DNA of 6,277 nucleotides from Tannerellaceae bacterium (GCA_031267205.1 JAIRZN010000003.1:1-6277); one strand, 5' to 3'; counted from the stretch's first letter, positions 1-5,122 are shown. Notes: generated by a model not told the origin, from the letters alone. Numbers and translations are program-made.

Positions 1-44
1 AATTTTTGTTATATAGAAGGTAGGAAATTAACGGCAGACCATAG

Positions 45-611
45 TTAATCATTATTTTTTGCCCGGCCGGGATTCTTATTGATATAATCTTTCCAGCCGG
101 AGTATTTCTTTTCCGTAACAGGGCTGTTCATCTGGAAATAGTGGCAGACGGCTACGGCAAGGCCATCGGTGGCATCCATCTGGGGGAGCATGTTCTCGTC
201 GGGGATATGGAAGAGGCGCTGGAGCATACCGGCGACCTGCTCCTTGGACGCGCTACCATTGCCGGTGATAGACATTTTGATTTTCAACGGGGCGTACTCG
301 AATATCGGGATGTTACGGTTTAGCGCGGCCGAAATAGCAGCGCCTTGCGCACGGCCAAGTTTAAGCATGCTTTGTACGTTTTTGCCGAAGAAAGGAGCCT
401 CAATAGCTAACTCGCCGGGGTGGTATTGGTCGATAAGTCCCGTTACGCGCTCGAAAATTTTGCCCAGCCGCAGGTAATGATCCTCAAGCTTGTTTAACTG
501 CAAAACTCCCATCGCTTCTAACTTTGGTTTATTCCCTACTATCCCGATTATTCCGTATCCCATGACTATGGTTCCGGGGTCGATACCTAATATAACACGG
601 TCGTGCGTCAT
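45..611 (-). CDS. ruvC: Crossover junction endodeoxyribonuclease RuvC
   Basis: RuvC cuts Holliday junctions symmetrically during recombinational repair, working with the RuvAB branch-migration motor in the cytoplasm. The 188-residue product has the RNase H-like fold signature. The first acidic motif, LGIDPGT, gives catalytic D11. The motif LAIEAPFFGKN gives E71. The C-terminal motif MDATDGLAVAVCH gives D146 and D149, matching the four acidic residues known in E. coli RuvC (D7, E66, D138, D141). The length is slightly above the usual 170-180 because of a basic tail ending NPGRAKNND. I chose the ATG at 611. The longer frame would begin with GTG at 656, inside a terminator hairpin, and would add 15 residues not expected before the first beta strand. 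The gene is last before the left edge, and nothing recognisable follows it in bases 1-44. Identification is confident; the start is fairly secure. Confidence 0.96.
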   Translation of the reverse strand: MTHDRVILGIDPGTIVMGYGIIGIVGNKPKLEAMGVLQLNKLEDHYLRLGKIFERVTGLIDQYHPGELAIEAPFFGKNVQSMLKLGRAQGAAISAALNRNIPIFEYAPLKIKMSITGNGSASKEQVAGMLQRLFHIPDENMLPQMDATDGLAVAVCHYFQMNSPVTEKKYSGWKDYINKNPGRAKNND

Positions 612-621
612 TTTTTTCACG

Positions 622-629
622 CAAAGATA
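622..629 (-). promoter_or_regulatory. Possible -7 element for ruvC
   Basis: Read on the minus strand this is TATCTTTG, a full match to the Bacteroidota -7 consensus TAnnTTTG. It lies only 10 bases before the ruvC ATG, so a transcript from it would have a leader of just a few bases or none. No TTTG -33 box is seen at the expected 19-base distance, where the terminator stem lies instead. It may be a real near-leaderless promoter or a chance match. Confidence 0.35.
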
Positions 630-642
630 CGTGATAAAGCCG

Positions 643-693
643 TAAAAACGGCTCACCAGCGAAACTATGTGTTCTGCTGGTGAGCCGTTTTTA
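643..693 (-). terminator. Intrinsic terminator of the tRNA-Leu operon
   Basis: A perfect 18-bp inverted repeat (arms 643-660 and 676-693) has core GGCTCACCAGC/GCTGGTGAGCC, with a run of A on the left and a run of T on the right. Inside, more pairs (663-665 with 671-673) close the loop further. On the minus strand the stem is followed by TTTTT, as in a rho-independent terminator, and the only genes upstream in that direction are the two leucine tRNAs. The flanking A and T runs make it potentially bidirectional. It ends about 30 bases before the ruvC ATG, so it separates ruvC from the tRNA operon. Confidence 0.85.
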
Positions 694-811
694 GAGATTC
701 CCTGTTTGTATTTTGTGGACGGGTAATGGTTATCAATATACCTTTCTTACTCTTCAGATCTACCAAAATCTATGTATAATCCACAACTTTTGCCCTGACC
801 CCTTTAGATTG

Positions 812-895
812 TGCGCAGGATGAGATTTGAACTCACACACCGTAACCGGCACTACCCCCTCAAAGTAGCGTGTCTACCAATTTCACCACCTGCGC
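812..895 (-). tRNA. tRNA-Leu (anticodon GAG)
   Basis: This is an 84-nt class II tRNA. The acceptor stem GCGCAGG pairs with CCTGCGC, followed by discriminator A. The D arm TGGTGAAATTGGTAGACAC is typical of leucine tRNAs. The anticodon stem CTACT/GGTAG (one U-G pair) holds the loop TTGAGGG, giving anticodon GAG, which reads CUC and CUU codons. A long variable arm follows, and the T arm contains GTTCAAATC. The 3' CCA is not encoded and must be added after transcription. It is the second gene of a two-tRNA minus-strand operon. Confidence 0.95.
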
Positions 896-921
896 GATAT
901 TAGACACCTTCCAAAGAAGTG

Positions 922-1005
922 TGCCCGGGACAGGACTCGAACCTGCACGTCCGCAAAAACACTCGCACCTGAAACGAGCGCGTCTACCAATTCCGCCACC
1001 CGGGC
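922..1005 (-). tRNA. tRNA-Leu (anticodon CAG)
   Basis: This is an 84-nt class II tRNA. The acceptor stem GCCCGGG pairs with CCCGGGC, followed by discriminator A. The D arm contains GGCGGAATTGGTAGACGC. The anticodon stem CTCGT/GCGAG (one U-G pair) presents the loop TTCAGGT, anticodon CAG, which decodes CUG. A long variable arm and the T-loop GTTCGAGTC are present. CCA is not encoded. It is the first gene of the operon, 26 bases ahead of the GAG isoacceptor, and is served by the promoter at 1020-1050. Confidence 0.96.
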
Positions 1006-1019
1006 ATTTTTTTCGATGA

Positions 1020-1050
1020 CAAAAGTAAACATTATATTTAAAATTGCAAA
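1020..1050 (-). promoter_or_regulatory. Promoter of the tRNA-Leu operon
   Basis: On the minus strand a -33 box TTTG (1047-1050) and a -7 box TACTTTTG (1020-1027) are separated by exactly 19 bases, a near-ideal Bacteroidota housekeeping promoter. Transcription should start near 1013, just ahead of the first tRNA at 1005. It is the best-formed promoter in the window and faces away from the promoter of the neighbouring lipoprotein gene. Confidence 0.85.
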
Positions 1051-1080
1051 TTTGGTGACAAATTATTCGGGAATTTGACA

Positions 1081-1088
1081 TATTTTTG
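1081..1088 (+). promoter_or_regulatory. -7 element for the ABM lipoprotein gene
   Basis: TATTTTTG matches TAnnTTTG on the plus strand. It predicts a start near 1095 and a leader of about 35 bases before the ATG at 1130. The -33 box is weak: no TTTG lies at 19 bases, though GTGACA sits about 20 bases upstream. It is back to back with the tRNA promoter. Confidence 0.6.
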
Positions 1089-1129
1089 CTCACGTAAATT
1101 AATTGTATAATCCGTAAAAAAAAGACGTT

Positions 1130-1525
1130 ATGAAAAAAGGTTTAAGTGTTTTTTGTCTGGTACTGTTTTTATGTTCCTGCAACTCAGCCGTGAAAGAAAA
1201 GGGGAAGGCTGACGAAGCGCCAAAGGTGGAAACCTATGCCGAGGCGCTGACTATCGTGGCCAATATCACGGTACATGCCGAGTTTGAAGCCGAAATACTC
1301 GCCGCCATAGAGTCTGTGGTAGCCGGAACACGTAAAGAAGAAGGCAATATCTCGTACGACGTGTTCAAGGATGTAACTAACCCGCTGAGGTATACCTTTA
1401 TTGAACATTGGAAATCGCAAGAAGCAATCGCCTCGCACAACGCCAGCGCACACTTTATCGAATTTGTACAGGCAATATCGAATAAAGCGGACATAGAGGC
1501 GTTTACCATGAAAAAGAAGTACTGA
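1130..1525 (+). CDS. Exported lipoprotein with an ABM (quinol monooxygenase-like) domain
   Basis: The 131-residue product begins with a lipoprotein signal: MKK, a hydrophobic stretch from residue 5 to 14, then the lipobox LCSC with the lipidated cysteine at C17. The mature protein is therefore expected to be membrane-anchored outside the cytoplasm. After a charged linker, residues 40-117 form one antibiotic-biosynthesis-monooxygenase domain of the YgiN-like ferredoxin fold. The pattern is ITVHAEFEAEILAAIESVVAGTRKEEGN, then YDVFKD, then YTFIEHWKSQEAIASHNASAHFIEFV. Such domains usually form dimers; known members oxidise quinols or degrade haem without bound cofactors, but many have no known substrate. 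It stands alone behind its own promoter and ends 15 bases from the convergent lipid kinase gene. The fold and export are well supported; the reaction is unknown. The ribosome binding site is not of Shine-Dalgarno type. Confidence 0.88.
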   Translation: MKKGLSVFCLVLFLCSCNSAVKEKGKADEAPKVETYAEALTIVANITVHAEFEAEILAAIESVVAGTRKEEGNISYDVFKDVTNPLRYTFIEHWKSQEAIASHNASAHFIEFVQAISNKADIEAFTMKKKY

Positions 1526-1540
1526 TTCCCCCTCCCCGCG

Positions 1541-2539
1541 CTAAGAACCGGAGGATAAATTGCGAATATCGAAGCGCTTCTTGTCTAAAAAATCAGTTAC
1601 TTGACTGAAGAAGTACCTGACGTCGTTCGCGGAAGATACGGTTTCGGGCGTAAGGACTTTCAAGGCCTTCGGAATAACGGATACATCAATCCGGTTGCCC
1701 GACATGACCGGCTCCCCGTCCAAATGCATCATACCCGGTTTCTGTCGTACGATAGTGAGCTGGGAAGCCTGAAGCACCTTTATCTTGCTGTTTTTGTCGA
1801 TTTGTTTAGTGAACAACTGGAAAGCCAGCGGGGGAATATCCAAAGGAGTGAATGACGATAAGATGGTGATGTCCATTTTACCGTCCTGAATATTAGCATG
1901 TGGCGCGATGTAAGCGTTGTTGCCGTATTGCGAAGCGTTGGCGCAGGCCACGAGGAAAGCCGTTTCCTTCATAGACCGGTTTTCGATATACAACTCATAT
2001 ACTTCAGGCTTATAGCTAAGGTACTCCTTGATGGTATTCTTGACGTATGTAAGCGAGCCGCGCCGCTTCTCACGCGCAAACTGGTAACTTACAGCCGCAT
2101 CGAAGCCAACGCCGCAGGTAGTGAAAAAAATGCGGCCGTTGGCTTTGCATCCGTCGATCGTAATCACATGCTCCTGCCTCATCATCTCTATCGCACGCTT
2201 ATCGTCTATGGGAATATGCAACTCACGCGCCAACCCGTTTCCCGAACCCTTCGGTATAATTCCCAGCACGACATCGGAATGTATCATAGCCGTAGCCACC
2301 TCGTTAACAGTGCCGTCGCCTCCCACAGCAATGATAAATTTAGCGCCCTGCCCGATAGCCTGCTTCGCCAATACTCCGGCATGACCGGGACCTTCGGTGA
2401 AGGATACACGCAACGAATAACCCTTCTCCAAAGCGAGTTCCTCTATCATTTTAGGTATTTTACGCTTTGAGCCTCTGCCGGATATGGGATTTATAATAGC
2501 CTGAATGTCGAGTTTCTTTTTGACCGTCTTTTTTGCCAT
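1541..2539 (-). CDS. Lipid kinase of the diacylglycerol/sphingosine kinase family (YegS/DagK/LCB5 type)
   Basis: This family transfers phosphate from ATP to the hydroxyl of a lipid such as diacylglycerol, a sphingoid base or ceramide, at the inner membrane surface. The 332-residue product shows the whole catalytic core: IINPISGRGS at 15-24 (phosphate-binding loop), GGDGTVNEV at 73-81 (the family hallmark) and PKGSGNGLAR at 96-105. In the second domain come TCGVGFDAAV at 141-150 and HLDGEP at 272-277. The N-terminus is lysine-rich (MAKKTVKKKL), which would suit contact with acidic membrane lipids. A tail of about 30 residues after the core (VRYFFSQVTDFLDKKRF) is of unknown role. The gene is divergent from serine palmitoyltransferase, with matched promoters, which points to a sphingolipid-related substrate; the sequence itself does not decide between substrates. 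The start at 2539 is supported by its promoter about 35 bases upstream. Confidence 0.92.
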   Translation of the reverse strand: MAKKTVKKKLDIQAIINPISGRGSKRKIPKMIEELALEKGYSLRVSFTEGPGHAGVLAKQAIGQGAKFIIAVGGDGTVNEVATAMIHSDVVLGIIPKGSGNGLARELHIPIDDKRAIEMMRQEHVITIDGCKANGRIFFTTCGVGFDAAVSYQFAREKRRGSLTYVKNTIKEYLSYKPEVYELYIENRSMKETAFLVACANASQYGNNAYIAPHANIQDGKMDITILSSFTPLDIPPLAFQLFTKQIDKNSKIKVLQASQLTIVRQKPGMMHLDGEPVMSGNRIDVSVIPKALKVLTPETVSSANDVRYFFSQVTDFLDKKRFDIRNLSSGS

Positions 2540-2574
2540 CGCATTATCTGTCTTTCTATCAATTGGTTTGACGG

Positions 2575-2582
2575 CAAATGTA
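2575..2582 (-). promoter_or_regulatory. -7 element for the lipid kinase gene
   Basis: Minus-strand TACATTTG, continuing as TACATTTGCCGTCA (2569-2582), matches TAnnTTTG and lies 35 bases before the ATG at 2539. The -33 box is poor (GCTTTA near 2601-2606). The extended 14-base element recurs on the opposite strand at 2637-2650 with one difference, so the divergent genes share a near-identical promoter core. Confidence 0.75.
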
Positions 2583-2636
2583 ATACTTTTGTTAAACTTT
2601 TAAAGCATAATACTTATAATAATTCATTTTTTTTAC

Positions 2637-2644
2637 TACATTTG
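2637..2644 (+). promoter_or_regulatory. -7 element for the serine palmitoyltransferase gene
   Basis: Plus-strand TACATTTG, continuing as TACATTTGCCATCA (2637-2650), matches TAnnTTTG. It predicts a start near 2651 and a leader of about 45 bases before the ATG at 2696. No clear TTTG lies 19 bases upstream; that region is AT-rich. It mirrors the kinase promoter across a 54-bp spacer (2583-2636). Confidence 0.75.
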
Positions 2645-2695
2645 CCATCAGTAATGATAAAAATAAATACAAAAACTTACCCTCATTAGAGCTTT

Positions 2696-3883
2696 ATGAC
2701 ACTATTACAGGAAAAATTAGGAAAGTATGACGCTCCGCAGAAAGCAATGGCCGCAGGTATCTATCCGTACGGACGAATAATCGAAAGCGACCAGGATACG
2801 GAAGTCACAATCAGCGGTAAGAAAGTGCTGATGTTCGGCTCAAACGCCTATCTGGGCCTGCTCAACCACCCGAAAGTAAAAGAAGCCGCCATAGAAGCCA
2901 CACGCAAATACGGCACAGGCTGCGCCGGCTCGCGGCACCTTAACGGCACATTAGATATACACTTAGACCTGGAAAAACGCCTCGCCGACCTCGTAGGAAA
3001 AGAAGAAGCAATGATATACTCCACCGGATTCCAGGTAAACCTGGGCGTAGTATCCTGCCTTACAGGACGTGAAGACTATATTATATGGGATGAATTAGAC
3101 CATGCCTCCATAATCGAAGGACACCGCCTCTCATATTCCAACAAACTGAAATACAAACACAACGATATGGAATCGCTGGAGAAACAACTCCGTAAATGCG
3201 AACCCGACAAAGTAAAACTCATCGTTACTGACGGCGTATTCAGTATGGAAGGCGACGTAGCCGACCTGCCCGGAATCATAGCCTTGAGCAAAAAATACAA
3301 CGCAAGCGTCATGGTAGACGAAGCCCACGGCATCGGCATCATGGGTAAAAACGGACGCGGCACATGCAACCACTTCGGCGTCGCCAAAGACGTAGACCTC
3401 ATAATGGGCACATTCAGCAAATCCTTAGCCTCCATCGGCGGCTTCATCGCATCCAATAAAGAAACAATCAACTTCCTGCGCCATCACTCACGCTCCTACA
3501 TCTTCAGCGCAAGCAGCACACCGGCAGCCACAGCAGCCGCAGCCAAAGCGCTCGATATAATGCTCGACGAACCCGAACGCATTGAACGCCTGTGGGAACT
3601 CACAAATTACGCCCTGAAAGGCTTCCGCGACATGGGATGCGAGATAGGGAACACCTCAACACCCATCATCCCGCTCTATATCCGCAACAACGACCTTACG
3701 TTCCTCATCGTCCGCGAACTATTCGACGCCGGCGTGTTCGTCAACCCAGTCGTTTCGCCCGCAGTATCCCCCACCGACACAATGATACGCTTTTCGCTCA
3801 TGGCCACACACACACACACACAATTAGACACGGCATTAGACGCCATCCGAAACGTATTCAAAAGCCACGAACTGGTCCCCTGA
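2696..3883 (+). CDS. spt: Serine palmitoyltransferase (alpha-oxoamine synthase, sphingolipid synthesis)
   Basis: This PLP enzyme condenses L-serine with a long-chain acyl-CoA to give 3-keto-dihydrosphingosine, the committing step of sphingolipid synthesis, in the cytoplasm. The 395-residue product has the family length and key residues: H136 in DELDHASI (stacks on PLP), D208 and H211 in VDEAHGIG, and the Schiff-base lysine K242 in GTFSKSLASIGGF. R365 in MIRFSLMATH is the likely carboxylate-binding arginine. These positions are offset by a constant 23 from H159, D231, H234 and K265 of the Sphingomonas enzyme. Bacteroides SPT traits include the opening LLQEKLGKYDAPQKAMAAGIYPY, and YKHNDM, IFSAS.TPAAT and NYAL. 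The related enzymes KBL and BioF share the fold, but the opening and these segments fit SPT better. The (CA)9 tract encodes residues 370-376. The gene ends in its own terminator and seems monocistronic. Confidence 0.9.
   Translation: MTLLQEKLGKYDAPQKAMAAGIYPYGRIIESDQDTEVTISGKKVLMFGSNAYLGLLNHPKVKEAAIEATRKYGTGCAGSRHLNGTLDIHLDLEKRLADLVGKEEAMIYSTGFQVNLGVVSCLTGREDYIIWDELDHASIIEGHRLSYSNKLKYKHNDMESLEKQLRKCEPDKVKLIVTDGVFSMEGDVADLPGIIALSKKYNASVMVDEAHGIGIMGKNGRGTCNHFGVAKDVDLIMGTFSKSLASIGGFIASNKETINFLRHHSRSYIFSASSTPAATAAAAKALDIMLDEPERIERLWELTNYALKGFRDMGCEIGNTSTPIIPLYIRNNDLTFLIVRELFDAGVFVNPVVSPAVSPTDTMIRFSLMATHTHTQLDTALDAIRNVFKSHELVP
3805..3822 (+). repeat. (CA)9 dinucleotide tract inside spt
   Basis: Nine perfect CA copies encode ATHTHTQ about 20 residues before the end of the synthase. 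ATHT is expected in the family, so the tract has extended a natural CA-rich stretch. Because the unit is 2 bp, any one-copy slip changes the frame. Gain of one copy brings TAG at 3825-3827 into frame at once. Loss of one copy reads through to TGA at 3904-3906. Confidence 0.95.
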
Positions 3884-3892
3884 CCGGTTTTT
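3869..3892 (+). terminator. Intrinsic terminator overlapping the spt stop codon
   Basis: ACTGGTC (3871-3877) pairs with GACCGGT (3882-3888) with one G-T pair, around the loop CCCT, and A3870-T3889 extends the stem. TTTTT at 3888-3892 follows. The stop codon TGA (3881-3883) lies in the loop and stem, so the gene end and terminator are fused. The stem is short, so strength is uncertain. Confidence 0.7.
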
Positions 3893-3897
3893 CCCCC

Positions 3898-3905
3898 TAT
3901 TTTTG
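3898..3905 (+). promoter_or_regulatory. Possible -7 element for the ECF sigma factor gene
   Basis: TATTTTTG is a full match to TAnnTTTG, six bases after the T run of the spt terminator. It would start transcription near 3912, giving a leader of about 40-70 bases that includes the inverted repeat at 3926-3950. No -33 box is seen, as the terminator stem occupies that position; the promoter may need an activator. Confidence 0.5.
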
Positions 3906-3925
3906 AGTTTGAATTGAAAAAAACA

Positions 3926-3950
3926 GGATAAATGCACACATAATTTATCC
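3926..3950. repeat. Inverted repeat ahead of the sigma factor gene
   Basis: Perfect 8-bp arms GGATAAAT and ATTTATCC flank a 9-base spacer (GCACACATA). It ends two bases before the first possible ATG (3953) of the sigma gene and lies downstream of the putative -7 element. It could be an operator for a dimeric regulator or a hairpin in the mRNA leader near the ribosome entry site. Confidence 0.6.
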
Positions 3951-3952
3951 AA

Positions 3953-4558
3953 ATGACTATCTTTATGGGAAAATTATTTCCAATGATCACAACTCTACCG
4001 TTAAAAGCCCATAAAGAAGATTTTATAAAGGCGTACTCAGTATACTATCCCAAATTGGTACGCTTCTCGCAGACCTATGTCCTTTCCCTGCAAGATGCGG
4101 AAAACATAGTTCAAGACGTTTTCCTTCACCTGTGGGAAAATTGGAACAGGATAGACTCCCTCATCAACATGAACGCATTCCTCTTTATGGCAGTGAAAAA
4201 CCGCTGCATTGATTACCTGCGCAAACAGACGCAACTTAAACAAAAAGAACAATCACTATCGGAATTACAGGAAAAAGAACTCCAACTAAACCTCTATTCC
4301 CTTCAAACCCTTGATGAAAGCAACCTCACGAAAGGAGAAATAGAAACAATCGTCGCCAACGCCATCAATGCCCTGCCCGAACGATGCAGGGAAATATTCA
4401 TCCTCAGCCGCCTCGAAGGACTAAAGCACAAAGAAATCGCCGCACGGCTGAACATCTCCACCAATACAGTCGAAGGCCAGATGAATATTGCCCTTCGTAA
4501 ACTGAAAGTCATATTGAAAGACTACATATCCATCTGTGTTTTCTTCACTGTTATATAA
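3953..4558 (+). CDS. ECF-type RNA polymerase sigma-70 factor
   Basis: This is a Bacteroidota ECF sigma factor, held inactive by a membrane anti-sigma factor until an outer-membrane receptor signals. Region 2 (about residues 24-91) shows YYPKLVRFSQTYV, DAENIVQDVFLHLWENW and FLFMAVKNRCIDYLRKQ, the parts that bind core polymerase and melt the -10. A charged linker (92-128) is followed by region 4 (130-187): INALPERCREIFILSRLEG, then the helix-turn-helix HKEIAARLNISTNTVEGQMNIALRKLK, which reads the -35. The tail YISICVFFTVI is short and hydrophobic. ATGs at 3953, 3965 and 3983 are possible. The longest frame is given, but 3983 (MITTLPLKAHKEDF, 191 residues) fits the usual family N-terminus better and avoids starting directly behind a hairpin. 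The matching anti-sigma gene begins 564 bp downstream, an unusually wide gap. Its target regulon cannot be read from the sequence. Confidence 0.92.
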   Translation: MTIFMGKLFPMITTLPLKAHKEDFIKAYSVYYPKLVRFSQTYVLSLQDAENIVQDVFLHLWENWNRIDSLINMNAFLFMAVKNRCIDYLRKQTQLKQKEQSLSELQEKELQLNLYSLQTLDESNLTKGEIETIVANAINALPERCREIFILSRLEGLKHKEIAARLNISTNTVEGQMNIALRKLKVILKDYISICVFFTVI

Positions 4559-5122
4559 CAACTTTACGCAACAAGCCCCTGCCTAAAGTATACCGTTAAT
4601 TCTCTCGGGTATCCCACAAAGATCACCAAAGATCACGGCAGGATCGCCGGCGAACGCGGCAGGATCGCCGGCGAATGTGGTAGAATCGCCGGCGAATGTG
4701 GTAGGATCGCCGGCGAATGTGGTAGGATCGCCGGCGAATGTGCCAGGATCGCCGGCGAATGTGCCAGGATCGCCGGCGAATGTGGTAGGATCGCCGGCGA
4801 ATGTGCCAGGATCGCCGGCGAATGTGCCAGGATCGCCGGCGAATGTGGTAGGATCGCCGGCGATCGACATAGGTGACGATAGAATATTTTGGAGTGTTAA
4901 CGATTTAAGGCGATCTGTAACGAGCAATTCGCCAAGGTTACGTAAAGATTGCAGAGGATTGTATGAAAAACTCTACGGTATTGCGACTTAAGTTGACAAT
5001 AATAACATAAACTCAGGGATGAATAACAGTCCGTAAATCATTCAGGGAAAAATTTTAACTGTTTCTTCATTTTTATTGGGTGGGAAAAACACTTTTTTAC
5101 GTCATATAAAAAAAGAAGCTTT
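4559..5122. other. 564-bp gene-free gap between sigma and anti-sigma genes
   Basis: Bases 4559-4639 hold no clear feature except a 10-bp direct repeat of AAAGATCACS-type sequence at 4618-4637. Bases 4640-4870 are the 21-bp palindrome array. Bases 4871-5122 are AT-rich and hold a weak hairpin (GGCGA 4909-4913 with TCGCC 4929-4933), a repeated TCAGGGA (5013 and 5042) and two GGGAAAAA strings (5045 and 5082), but no TAnnTTTG promoter. Open frames cross the array on both strands, but neither has an ATG start. I see no credible gene here. Confidence 0.7.
4640..4870. repeat. Tandem array of eleven 21-bp units, each with palindrome TCGCCGGCGA
   Basis: Each unit is AGGATCGCCGGCGAA plus a six-base variable end. 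The perfect 10-bp palindrome TCGCCGGCGA occurs at 4644, 4665, 4686, 4707, 4728, 4749, 4770, 4791, 4812, 4833 and 4854, with no change in any copy and an exact 21-bp step. The ends vary: CGCGGC in unit 1, TGTGGT in units 2, 3, 4, 7 and 10, and TGTGCC in units 5, 6, 8 and 9; unit 11 diverges after its core. Ten of eleven units keep GGATC before the core (unit 3 has GAATC). The last core sits in a longer palindrome, GATCGCCGGCGATC (4852-4865). A 21-bp step places all cores on one face of B-DNA. In RNA, neighbouring cores could pair as 10-bp GC-rich stems. The function is unknown. Confidence 0.95.

Noticed and set aside
45..656. Longer ruvC beginning with GTG at 656
   Set aside because: The extra codons fall within the tRNA terminator hairpin and precede the expected N-terminal strand of RuvC; ATG 611 is better.
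812..1005. tRNA genes as an integration site for a mobile element
   Set aside because: No direct repeat of a tRNA 3' end, no integrase and no mobility genes are seen in the window.
4640..4870. CRISPR array
   Set aside because: The units are contiguous with only six variable bases that fall into two recurring types. There are no 30-bp unique spacers and no cas genes nearby.
4583..4927. Minus-strand frame with repeated heptads of the type FAGDPTT/FAGDPGT, which could suggest a repeat protein
   Set aside because: It has no ATG start: its first usable codon is TTG, and the frame upstream reaches a stop at 4973-4975 without an ATG. A 21-bp repeat keeps any open frame open, so the length is not evidence of coding. 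It has no convincing promoter and no recognisable domain.
4677..4991. Plus-strand frame with repeated SPANVVG/SPANVPG heptads
   Set aside because: The first start is a GTG inside the repeat itself. The frame is open back to 4587 but has no ATG, and it mirrors the opposite-strand frame. This is an artefact of the tandem repeat.
4963..5010. 15-codon frame MKNSTVLRLKLTIIT ahead of the anti-sigma gene
   Set aside because: It is too short, lacks a promoter or ribosome site, and resembles nothing I recognise. A chance frame is more likely.
5082..5103. ECF-type promoter GGGAAAAA ... CGTC ahead of the anti-sigma gene
   Set aside because: The spacing between the two boxes is too short for a normal ECF promoter, and the recognition sequence of this sigma factor is unknown.
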